Program-made: the position numbers and the translations under genes | Notes under the pieces: model-generated | Seen by the model: only the letters and a program-made list of their open reading frames with translations | Databases searched by the model: none | Told to the model about the DNA's origin: nothing | Source: Cohaesibacter gelatinilyticus | GTDB lineage: Bacteria > Pseudomonadota > Alphaproteobacteria > Rhizobiales > Cohaesibacteraceae | Assembly (NCBI RefSeq): GCF_900215605.1 | Contig: NZ_OBEL01000001.1 | Coordinates: 558,001-622,000, forward strand | Direction of reading: 5' to 3' | Length of the DNA stretch: 64,000 nt | Shown here: positions 54,208 to 61,858 of the stretch, piece by piece | Numbering within the stretch: position 1 is the first letter of the stretch | How the letters are laid out: every line of letters starts with the position of its first letter

Positions 54208-54987
54208 ATGATAGCGAAAACCGGCTCATTCATTGCCCGGATCTGGTCCGGCTGGGGAACTTTGGCTGGGGTCTTCATGATCATTGCATTGTGGCAAGTT
54301 GGTTATGAGAGCTTCGGCGCGCTCGTTCTTCCTGATCCCCTACAGTCCTTCTCACAATTGTTGACGATCTTTCAGCAATCCGAAGGGCTGGACTATATCG
54401 CCATTACTGCCCGTAGAGCCATGATCGGCTTTGCATTGGCCAGTTTGATTGGTGCTTGCATCGGTTTGCTTGCAGGATGGTCCAATACATTGGCCATCCT
54501 GTGCCGCCCATTTCTGACTGTCATGCTGGGCGTGCCGCCCATTGCTTGGATCGTGCTGGCGCTTCTCTGGTTCGGCGGCAGCGATGGTACGCCTGTCTTT
54601 ACTGTTTTCATTTCCACTGTGCCCTTGGTTTTCGCCGGAGCTTTGCAAGGCATCCGAATGCGGGATGCTACATTGGATGAGATGGCAGATAGCTTCGAAA
54701 TTCCCTGGTGGGACAAGGTTTGGCATGTCCAGATCCCACAAGTCATCTCTTACTTGTTCCCAGCTTGGGCTACTGCACTCGGTCTCAGCTGGAAGGTGGT
54801 TGTTATGGCAGAGCTTCTCTCATCCAGCGAAGGTATTGGTGCAGGCCTGGCAGAGGCGAGAGTGAATATCGATACCGTCACCACCATGTCCTGGATCGTT
54901 GCTGTTGTTGGCCTGTTGCTGTTTCTGGAAGGCTTCTTTCTCAATCCCATAAAAGAGCATGTGGAGGGTTGGAGAAATGATGTTTGA
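54208..54987 (+). CDS. ABC transporter permease, NitT/TauT (SsuC-like) type
   Basis: This 259-residue inner-membrane permease has about six helices and an EAA loop (LDEMADSFEIPWWDKVWHVQIPQVISY). The WKVVVMAELLSSSEGIGAGLAEARV segment is typical of SsuC/TauC permeases. A strong GGGAGGGGGAG lies upstream. Its last 8 bp overlap the ATPase start. Confidence 0.9.
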   Translation: MIAKTGSFIARIWSGWGTLAGVFMIIALWQVGYESFGALVLPDPLQSFSQLLTIFQQSEGLDYIAITARRAMIGFALASLIGACIGLLAGWSNTLAILCRPFLTVMLGVPPIAWIVLALLWFGGSDGTPVFTVFISTVPLVFAGALQGIRMRDATLDEMADSFEIPWWDKVWHVQIPQVISYLFPAWATALGLSWKVVVMAELLSSSEGIGAGLAEARVNIDTVTTMSWIVAVVGLLLFLEGFFLNPIKEHVEGWRNDV

Positions 54988-55780
54988 CCCTGGAAGACTA
55001 GAGACAGCGCAGGATGTTTCATCGCCCGATCCTGTTTTGAAAGTCAAAATAACTGATCATCGCTACCATCCGTTGCAACAAGTGCTTGATGAATGTGCAC
55101 TCGGTATCAATAAAGGTGAGATTGTCAGTCTTATTGGGCCCTCGGGCTGTGGCAAGTCAACATTTCTTAAAATTGCTGCCGGGCTGTTGGAGCCAAGCGA
55201 AGGCAAAGTGGTGAGCAAGACAAAAGATAGTGCTGTCCTGTTTCAGGAGCATCGTCTTTTGCCTTGGAAGACATTGATCGACAATATGAGCTTCGGCTTC
55301 AGAGGGCGCACAATCCCTTCCGATGAGAAAGCAAGGCGTCTCAGAAAAGCCGCCCAGATCATGGGTTTTTCCGACGAAGATATGGTGAAATATCCATCCG
55401 AACTGTCAGGTGGAATGCGTCAGCGTGCGGCTCTTGCCCGTGCTCTGATGATAGAACCGGACTTACTCTTTCTGGATGAACCATTCAGTGCCTTGGATAT
55501 TGGCAGACGCCGGGAAATGTATCGCTTGCTGCTTGGTGAAGTGCGTCAACGAAATTGCACAGTTTTGATGGTGACCCATGATGTGTTTGAAGCGCTTTCC
55601 TTGAGTGACCGCGTCATTATCATGTCTCCCGACCCAGGGGCGTTCTTGAAAGAAATCAAGGTCAGTATCCCTTTGGAAGAGCGCACACGCCATATGGTCG
55701 CGGATCTGGAAGCAGAATTGCTGTGTGATAGCGAAGTAGCGGAATTGTTCAGAATGCATGATTGGGATCAGGTACTATGA
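54980..55780 (+). CDS. ABC transporter ATP-binding protein, NitT/TauT (SsuB-like) type
   Basis: This 266-residue ATPase has Walker [10 protein letters not shown], the Q-loop LFQEHRLLPWKTLIDN typical of nitrate/sulfonate transporters, the signature LSGGMRQRAALARAL, Walker B LFLDEPFSALD and VTHDVFEAL. I chose ATG 54980 (GGAG 5 nt upstream, overlapping the permease end); in-frame ATGs at 54959 and 54977 are alternatives. Its stop overlaps the next gene (ATGA). Confidence 0.9.
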   Translation: MFDPGRLETAQDVSSPDPVLKVKITDHRYHPLQQVLDECALGINKGEIVSLIGPSGCGKSTFLKIAAGLLEPSEGKVVSKTKDSAVLFQEHRLLPWKTLIDNMSFGFRGRTIPSDEKARRLRKAAQIMGFSDEDMVKYPSELSGGMRQRAALARALMIEPDLLFLDEPFSALDIGRRREMYRLLLGEVRQRNCTVLMVTHDVFEALSLSDRVIIMSPDPGAFLKEIKVSIPLEERTRHMVADLEAELLCDSEVAELFRMHDWDQVL

Positions 55781-57006
55781 GTGAAGGTATCCTGCAGCCA
55801 ACGGAGCAGCCACAAGAGCAGATACGATTCATTGATCATCCGGTTTTCTCTGATGGTTTTCGGGTTTTCTTCCCGCTTGCAGCACTCAGCGCCCTTGGTC
55901 TTATCCTTTTTTGGGGATTGAGCTTATCCGGTTTGATCTCGATTGAGGCTTCACTAAGTCCACTGGCCTTGCATCGCTATGACATGATCTTTGGTTTTCT
56001 GGTTGCAGCTATGGCAGGCTTTCTGACCACGGCTGTACCATCCTGGAGCAAAACATCTCCAGTGGCTGGCTGGGAGTTATTTGGATTGGGGCTCCTTTGG
56101 TTGGCGGGTAGATTTGCTTTCTGGGGGTCTGATTGGGTGCCAGTATGGCTTGCCTTCAGTTTGCACTTTGCGTTTTTGATTGCACTGGCAATCCGCATTT
56201 TGCCACCGCTTTGGACTGCCAAAATGCGTCATCTGATCTGGCCTGTAATTCTGCTGGCTATAGCACAAGGCATTAGTGTGGTCGGATATGTGTCTGATGG
56301 CATCGTGATAAACGCGCAATGGGTATTGAGCTTTGATACCGGCCTTGCAATGGCCGAAGGGGCTTTCGCCATCATGGTGCTTACCGCTCTTGCTCCAATT
56401 TCGACGGTTATTGTCAATCATGCGCTGGATCAGCGCGATGATGGTGTGAAGTTCATTCCGCGTCCCCCATTTCGCCGCGCTGCTATGCTCTGCCTTGGTC
56501 TTTATACGCTGGCGCGTATGGGGCAGGCATCAGATGGATTGCAAGGATGGTTGGCATTGGCGGCAAGCTGCTCTGTTCTCAATATCCTTCAGGACTGGCA
56601 TATGAAAGGGGCTTTGGGTACAAGCTTTTCCAAAAGTCTCTACTTGGTCTATTGGTTCCTGGCTGTCGGATTGGCATTACAAGGCCTAAGTCTATTGGAA
56701 TTGGTACCTGTAGAGGCTCTGGTTGCCGGGCGGCATATGCTCTTCATTGGTGGTTTCTCACTGGCAACTCTGATGGTCCTGATTATTGCTGGGACCCGAC
56801 ATACCGGACGCAGTCTTGCTCCATACCCGCTATTCATCGCATCTATCCTGACTTTGGTCATGGCCTGCGTCGCACGATCAGTGTTACCGCTTGTCTTGCC
56901 GGATATCGATTGGATGATGCTCGCATGGATCTGTTTTGCTTTAAGCTTTGCCTTTTATCTGAGGCAAATTACGCCATGGATTTTGGCGGAGAATGTGAAT
57001 GACTGA
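55777..57006 (+). CDS. NnrS-family membrane protein (copy 1)
   Basis: This 409-residue protein has about twelve hydrophobic helices and the NnrS features FSDGFRVFFPLAAL, LALHRYDMIFGFLVAAMAGFLTTAVPSW and a His-bearing AGRHMLFIGGFSLATLMV segment. NnrS is a haem- and copper-containing membrane protein linked to nitric-oxide stress and denitrification. Here it is translationally coupled to an ABC ATPase (ATGA), which is not the usual denitrification setting. The start at 55777 is set by that overlap. Confidence 0.86.
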   Translation: MSEGILQPTEQPQEQIRFIDHPVFSDGFRVFFPLAALSALGLILFWGLSLSGLISIEASLSPLALHRYDMIFGFLVAAMAGFLTTAVPSWSKTSPVAGWELFGLGLLWLAGRFAFWGSDWVPVWLAFSLHFAFLIALAIRILPPLWTAKMRHLIWPVILLAIAQGISVVGYVSDGIVINAQWVLSFDTGLAMAEGAFAIMVLTALAPISTVIVNHALDQRDDGVKFIPRPPFRRAAMLCLGLYTLARMGQASDGLQGWLALAASCSVLNILQDWHMKGALGTSFSKSLYLVYWFLAVGLALQGLSLLELVPVEALVAGRHMLFIGGFSLATLMVLIIAGTRHTGRSLAPYPLFIASILTLVMACVARSVLPLVLPDIDWMMLAWICFALSFAFYLRQITPWILAENVND

Positions 57007-58171
57007 CAACACCCGAAAATTCTCAACTGATGCGCTCTTTTCCTTAGGCTTTAGACCGTTTTATCTGGCAGGTGCATTCTACGCAGCGGCAAGTCTTCTC
57101 ATTTGGGTGGCCTATCTATTCGATTTTGTGGAACTTCAGGGCCCGTTTGAAGGATCGCTATGGCATGCCCATGAGCTGATTTTTGGTTTTGCCGTTGCCA
57201 TTCTGGTCGGTTTCCTCTTCACTGCCGTTCGCAACTGGAGTGGCCTGCCAACGCCCAATGGCAAAGCTCTGGCGGCCTTGCTTTTGCTCTGGGCAATAGC
57301 ACGGATCATGCTGATTTTTGATGCCGGCCCTTGGGTGCCAATTATCGATCTTCTTTTCCTGCCATTGGCGGCATTGGGTATCGCAGTGCCTTTGATTAGA
57401 AGTGGTAACAAACGAAACTATTTCACATTTCTGCTGATGCTTTTATTGGCACTGGCCAACGGTGCCTTTTATGCCATCGCCTATGACTGGATTTCAGTAG
57501 ACCCGAATACGGTCTTTTTGATTGCACTGGATGTGTTTGCCATCTTCATTACGGTGATTGGCGGGCGGATTATCCCGCTCTTTTGCAATAATGCTACAGG
57601 AAGCAAACGAGCACAGCGTCACCAAAATCTGGAATATGCCATTGTCACGGGCATGGTTCTGTTGCTGCTCAGTGATCTTGCCTGGGGGCTTACAGATGAT
57701 TGGGCTATGCCAAGAGCAGGGTTTCTGCTTGCACTAGGATTGCTTCATTGCACCAAAGTTGCTCTTTGGAGACCTCAAATCACCTTGGCAAATCCTATGC
57801 TATGGATTTTGCCTCTTGCCTATAGCTGGTTGCCCATTGCATTGCTGTTGCGTGCGGCCTCATTAGCAGGGGCACCGATAGATCAAATTCTTGCGTTGCA
57901 TGCCTTAACGGTTGGCTCCATGGGTGGCATGATGTTGGCTATGATGACACGGTCTGCATTAGGGCATACTGGACGGCAAATTATCGCCAGCAAAGTAGAG
58001 ACCTTCATCTTCATTTTCGTCACATTGGGGGCGATGGTTCGAGTTTTCGGCCCCATCGTCATGCCTCAGCTCTACTTGCTTGAAATAGCAATCTCCGCCA
58101 TTTTCTGGAGCCTTGCCTTTGGCCTCTTCTTTGTCAGTTATTGGAAAATTCTGACTCGCCCACGCGCGTGA
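56999..58171 (+). CDS. NnrS-family membrane protein (copy 2)
   Basis: This second NnrS-like protein has 390 residues and about twelve helices, with FSLGFRPFYLAGAFYA, LWHAHELIFGFAVAILVGFLFTAVRNW, TVIGGRIIPLFCNN and ALHALTVGSMGGMMLAMMTRSALGHTGR. Those His, Cys and Met residues are the conserved core of NnrS. It is closer to canonical NnrS than copy 1. It overlaps copy 1 by 8 bp, so the pair is made together and may form a heteromer. A hairpin follows. Confidence 0.9.
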   Translation: MTDNTRKFSTDALFSLGFRPFYLAGAFYAAASLLIWVAYLFDFVELQGPFEGSLWHAHELIFGFAVAILVGFLFTAVRNWSGLPTPNGKALAALLLLWAIARIMLIFDAGPWVPIIDLLFLPLAALGIAVPLIRSGNKRNYFTFLLMLLLALANGAFYAIAYDWISVDPNTVFLIALDVFAIFITVIGGRIIPLFCNNATGSKRAQRHQNLEYAIVTGMVLLLLSDLAWGLTDDWAMPRAGFLLALGLLHCTKVALWRPQITLANPMLWILPLAYSWLPIALLLRAASLAGAPIDQILALHALTVGSMGGMMLAMMTRSALGHTGRQIIASKVETFIFIFVTLGAMVRVFGPIVMPQLYLLEIAISAIFWSLAFGLFFVSYWKILTRPRA

Positions 58172-58186
58172 CCATGAACACGGATG

Positions 58187-58216
58187 AGCTTCACTCGACT
58201 AAAGTTGAGTGAAGCT
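58187..58216 (+). terminator. Hairpin after the second nnrS gene
   Basis: AGCTTCACTCGAC pairs with GTTGAGTGAAGCT (13 bp, one G-U) around a 4-nt loop. No U-run follows, so termination may be partial or need Rho. It separates the ABC/NnrS operon from the TonB-barrel gene. Confidence 0.6.
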
Positions 58217-58306
58217 GAATGCGCGATTAAATTTCTGAAATATATAGGCTTTTGATGCGTCAATTTGTCGTCTGACTCGCTTTGATTTTATTTTGAATCT
58301 ATTATA

Positions 58307-58323
58307 CAAGTTTATAAAACTTG
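58307..58323. promoter_or_regulatory. Short palindrome upstream of the TonB-barrel gene
   Basis: CAAGTTT-ATA-AAACTTG is a perfect inverted repeat 53 bp before the receptor start, in a very AT-rich stretch that must contain its promoter. It differs from the TTGCAA palindrome at 53044. Confidence 0.45.
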
Positions 58324-58359
58324 AATATAAAAATCATGATATAAAATGATGCTTTCCCG

Positions 58360-60336
58360 ATGAGCGAGATTGAGATGTCAAACCACGTGCGACTGAAAAA
58401 ACATCAAATGATGCTAATAATTGGCATTAGCATCTTTGGTGTCATTGGCCATTCCGATAATGCAACAGCAGCAGATTTCATTGAAACACAGAGTATGATG
58501 CGTCATGCGGCGGGTGGGCCGCCAGCTGTTCCTTCTCCTCTTGAGCTTCTGCTTGCAAAGCCAGCGATGCAGTTCCGACATGATGATCAACTGCCGATGA
58601 CAACGGGCGTGGAAGGGGACGTCGCCAAAGCCAACCGCATGGTCAAGGTCATGGGCGGCTATAACGGTGATGGCAGCGTCAAAACCGGTGCTGCTCAGGC
58701 ACGTTTGATGGCACCCGGTATCGTGGTTCTGGCTGGCATGCGTTACGATCAGGCAGATGATTACGACGATGCCGATGGCAACGAAGTCAAGTTCGGTTAC
58801 AAGCGCGATACCGAGCAACTCGTTATTCAATGGATGCCAAATGCAGGTGGTAAACTGAAGCTGGTCGGCATTCGTGATGTCATCCAGGATGATATTCAGC
58901 CGCATCACGCGATGGATGTGCCAACCACCACCCGCTATGTCGGGAAGGCCAGTTTTGAACAGGCACTGGAAGGCGATGTACTCAAAGGCTTCGGACTGAA
59001 TTTCGCATCAAAGAATGTCGAACGTGAGCCTGATAATTACACCAACCGCGATGACGGCAATCCCGGCAACAATATGCGAGCGCTTACCAAGCGACATATT
59101 CTGGAAGGTGACGCAAACGCAAAGCTGAATCTGGGGGGGTGGGCAACGACTGCCGCAGTGAGTGGTGGATGGGACAATCATGACGCCCGTCGGTATCAGG
59201 ATTCTCAAGGCGGCATTATCAACGCAATCAAACTGCCAGACATCACCCGCACGATGTTTGGTTTGTCATTGGATAGCAAACGCAACTTCGAGAATGGCTT
59301 CAAATTGCAGGCCGGTGTTCGCTATGATTATATCCACGCAGACCCTGAGGCCGTGAATGAGACCGGTCAAGTTGTGAACCCTCCACCGGCGGCTCCGGCA
59401 TTTAACATGTCACCTGCCGCACTCTATGGCCAATATTACGGCGCTAGCGGGGATTTTAAACGCGATGACCACAATATCTCAGCCCGTTTGCGAGTCAGCA
59501 AAGCTGCGATGGATAACAGATTCTCAGTCTTTGCAGATCTGAGCCGTAAAGTTCGCTCTCCGGATAACATTGAAGCCTACCATGCGGTCACGAACCCGAC
59601 TGCGTCAGCTCGCTGGATTGGCAACCCTAATCTGGACCCGGAAGCGCATCATAAAGCCGAACTCGGTTTCATATGGACTGGTGCCAATTACAAAGGCTAT
59701 GGCCAACTGAGCCCCAATGCTGAGGGTCCATTTGATGCGGACAATATGAAAGTCAGCCTCTCCGGGTATGTGGATGCGGTCGATAACTTTATTGCGTTTG
59801 ATCGCGCGCATGGTCAAACCGGCATTCTGCAGAATGACAACGCACTTATCTATCGTAACATCGATGCGCTCTTCGCCGGCGTGAACTTCGAGGCTCGTTG
59901 GAATCTGACCAATAATTGGTCCACCGCAGTCAAAGCCGCCTATCTGTGGGGCAACAATGAAAGCGATAACCGAGCGCTCTATCAGATTGCACCTTTGGAA
60001 GCCAATTTCCTGATTGATTATCGTGACATGCTTGGTTCCGTCGGTACTTGGAATATCGGCGCAAAGCTGCGTGTGGTTGCAGATCAAAGCCGTGTTGATA
60101 CCAACGTCACAACTGGCCTTGGAATGGATCAAAGCGAAGGCAAGGGCTTTGCCACAATTGACGCTTATGGCGGCATCCAGATTGGCAATCGCTGGTCGGT
60201 TACAGCAGGTGTGAACAATCTGCTCAACGCTGATTATCAGGAGCATATTACCGGTACGCACGTAGCTGCTGCCACCAAAACCAAGATCAATGCACCGGGC
60301 CGGAACTTCTTCCTGCGCTCGCAACTCAATTTTTAG
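58360..60336 (+). CDS. TonB-dependent-receptor-like outer-membrane barrel, apparently without a normal plug
   Basis: This 658-residue outer-membrane protein has a signal peptide (hydrophobic IIGISIFGVIG, cleavage near Ala-Thr-Ala-Ala, about 38), a short 55-60-residue leader, then alternating beta strands to a C-terminal Phe (NFFLRSQLNF). The last third has receptor-like features (KVRSPDNIEAYHAVTN, IGNPNLDPEAHHKAELGF, and GVNNLLNADYQEHITG), which recall NosA/OprC copper receptors. The roughly 130-residue plug is not recognisable. ATG 58375 is an alternative start. The TAG stop coincides with the start of the repeat at 60334. Confidence 0.82.
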   Translation: MSEIEMSNHVRLKKHQMMLIIGISIFGVIGHSDNATAADFIETQSMMRHAAGGPPAVPSPLELLLAKPAMQFRHDDQLPMTTGVEGDVAKANRMVKVMGGYNGDGSVKTGAAQARLMAPGIVVLAGMRYDQADDYDDADGNEVKFGYKRDTEQLVIQWMPNAGGKLKLVGIRDVIQDDIQPHHAMDVPTTTRYVGKASFEQALEGDVLKGFGLNFASKNVEREPDNYTNRDDGNPGNNMRALTKRHILEGDANAKLNLGGWATTAAVSGGWDNHDARRYQDSQGGIINAIKLPDITRTMFGLSLDSKRNFENGFKLQAGVRYDYIHADPEAVNETGQVVNPPPAAPAFNMSPAALYGQYYGASGDFKRDDHNISARLRVSKAAMDNRFSVFADLSRKVRSPDNIEAYHAVTNPTASARWIGNPNLDPEAHHKAELGFIWTGANYKGYGQLSPNAEGPFDADNMKVSLSGYVDAVDNFIAFDRAHGQTGILQNDNALIYRNIDALFAGVNFEARWNLTNNWSTAVKAAYLWGNNESDNRALYQIAPLEANFLIDYRDMLGSVGTWNIGAKLRVVADQSRVDTNVTTGLGMDQSEGKGFATIDAYGGIQIGNRWSVTAGVNNLLNADYQEHITGTHVAAATKTKINAPGRNFFLRSQLNF

Positions 60337-60436
60337 AGCCTATCCCCGAAAAGTTGTTCGACTTTTCGGACAAGGATTGGCGTGAACAAGAACCCATCCC
60401 CGGAAAGCTGTTCGACTTTTCGGATAAGGATATGCG
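60334..60436. repeat. Tandem pair of CCCGAAAAG palindromic repeats
   Basis: Two head-to-tail units, about 60339-60380 and 60393-60436, each read CCATCCCCGAAAAG...TTGTTCGACTTTTCGGA-AAGGAT with few differences. Each folds as CCGAAAAGT/ACTTTTCGG. The first begins TAGAGC, sharing the TAG stop of the barrel gene, exactly as at 15399 after puuD. They lie in the 124-bp gap before the second binding-protein gene. Confidence 0.8.
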
Positions 60437-60460
60437 TCAAATAAACTCTAGGTATTCGCT

Positions 60461-61465
60461 ATGCTTAATCGTCGTGACTTTCTTGCCTGGTCGGCTGTGG
60501 GCCTCAGCACCACTCTTACGGCTGGTGCAGTCAACTCACTCTTTCCTGCTCCAGCCATCGCACAAGGCTTGGACAGTCTGACCATCTATGGTCCTCCAGC
60601 CGGACCGTCCATTGCTCTGGCCCATTTGGTCCAGTCTGGGGCTCTGAAAGACCATGCCCAAAAGGTGAAGTTCGAGCTATGGCGCAATCCTGATCAACTG
60701 CGGGCGGGGGTGCTGTCTGGAAAAATGCAGATTACTGGTACGCCAAGCTATGTGGCGGCCAACCTCTATAACCGTGGTGTCGATGTCCATATGGGCAGCA
60801 TCGTGACATGGGGCTTGCTCTACTTGATGTCTCGCGAAGGCAAGGTCTCTTCTATCAAGGACCTTCAAGGTAAGACGATCCTCATGCCATTTAAAAATGA
60901 TATGCCGGATCTGGTCTTCCGTGCCATGGCGGCAAAAGTTGGTATGAAAGCAGGTCGCGATTTCAAACTGCAATATACCAGCACGCCGCCTCAAGCCATG
61001 AAAATGCTCATTGCTGGCAAAGCCGAAATGGCGGTGCTGCCAGAACCTGCTGCAACTGCATCCCAGATGATGGGCATGAAAAGCGGTGTTGGTATCACCC
61101 GTGCATTGGATATGCAGAAAGAGTGGGGTGGTACCATCGGTGGCGGATCGAAGATTCCACAGGCGGGTATGATGATTTCTGGTAAGCTTGCCAAAGAACG
61201 CCCAGAGCTTGTTGATGCCTTCAATAAAGCTATGGTCACATCCGGTCGTTGGACATGCAATAATCCCGCAAGTGCCGCTAAAATTGGCGCAACCTATCTT
61301 GGCCTGAAAGCACCAATTATCGAGCGAGCCATTCCATTCAGCAACATTGATGTGAAATCAGGCAAGGCATCTCGTTCAGAGCTGGAGCGTTTCTATAACG
61401 TGCTCAAAGGCATGTCTCCAGCCATCATCGGTGGTAAGCTGCCTAGTGAGAATTTCTACCTATAG
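60461..61465 (+). CDS. NitT/TauT-type ABC substrate-binding protein with Tat signal (copy 2)
   Basis: This 334-residue paralogue of the protein at 53185 opens with a clear twin-arginine signal (NRRDFLAW), hydrophobic core and cleavage after Ala-Ile-Ala (about 34). The mature chain reads LTIYGPPAGPSIALAHLV and ends AIIGGKLPSENFYL, as in copy 1; FKNDMPDLVFRAM and VLPEPAATASQM are also shared. It is next to the outer-membrane barrel and has no permease of its own, so it probably delivers to the importer at 54208-55780. A strong terminator follows. Confidence 0.86.
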   Translation: MLNRRDFLAWSAVGLSTTLTAGAVNSLFPAPAIAQGLDSLTIYGPPAGPSIALAHLVQSGALKDHAQKVKFELWRNPDQLRAGVLSGKMQITGTPSYVAANLYNRGVDVHMGSIVTWGLLYLMSREGKVSSIKDLQGKTILMPFKNDMPDLVFRAMAAKVGMKAGRDFKLQYTSTPPQAMKMLIAGKAEMAVLPEPAATASQMMGMKSGVGITRALDMQKEWGGTIGGGSKIPQAGMMISGKLAKERPELVDAFNKAMVTSGRWTCNNPASAAKIGATYLGLKAPIIERAIPFSNIDVKSGKASRSELERFYNVLKGMSPAIIGGKLPSENFYL

Positions 61466-61509
61466 AATACCTCTTTGCAAGAGTTGGCACTTTGAGAGCA
61501 TATTCTTTG

Positions 61510-61545
61510 CCCCCTGACATCGAGTTATGTCAGGGGGTGTTTTTA
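61510..61545 (+). terminator. Rho-independent terminator after the second binding protein
   Basis: CCCCCTGACAT, a 6-nt loop and ATGTCAGGGGG form an 11-bp stem followed by TGTTTTT. It ends the barrel/binding-protein transcript. Confidence 0.93.
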
Positions 61546-61858
61546 TGGCAAGATGGAATTCCTGAATTGTGCTTCCCTTTTCTGGAATAGGGTTATTCCC
61601 AGCTATGAAGTTTTGTAGAAGTTAGTTGCCTGAGATGACTTTCCTGCAACCAATTGCTGCGCTGCATCAATGCCAATTTAAGACTTTAGTGCACAAGTGC
61701 TGGATTAAATTAAATTATATAATACAAATGGTTAAATGAAAAATTATTTCTACTAATTTTTTAGTTTGACAATTTTAGTTGGTTGCCGGAACAATAGCCG
61801 GACCAGATTTTGATAGAAATCGCATGTATCTATAAAACTACTTTGGGAGGAGTAACAT
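61546..61858 (+). promoter_or_regulatory. Intergenic promoter region of glpV
   Basis: This 313-bp AT-rich gap has no gene. TTGACA at 61766-61771 with AACAAT 18 bp downstream is a weak promoter candidate, about 65 bp before the glpV start. I found no clear operator. Confidence 0.4.

Noticed and set aside
60339-60436. Small protein gene between the barrel gene and the second binding protein
   Set aside because: The open frame is just the translated tandem palindromic repeat; no conserved product is evident.
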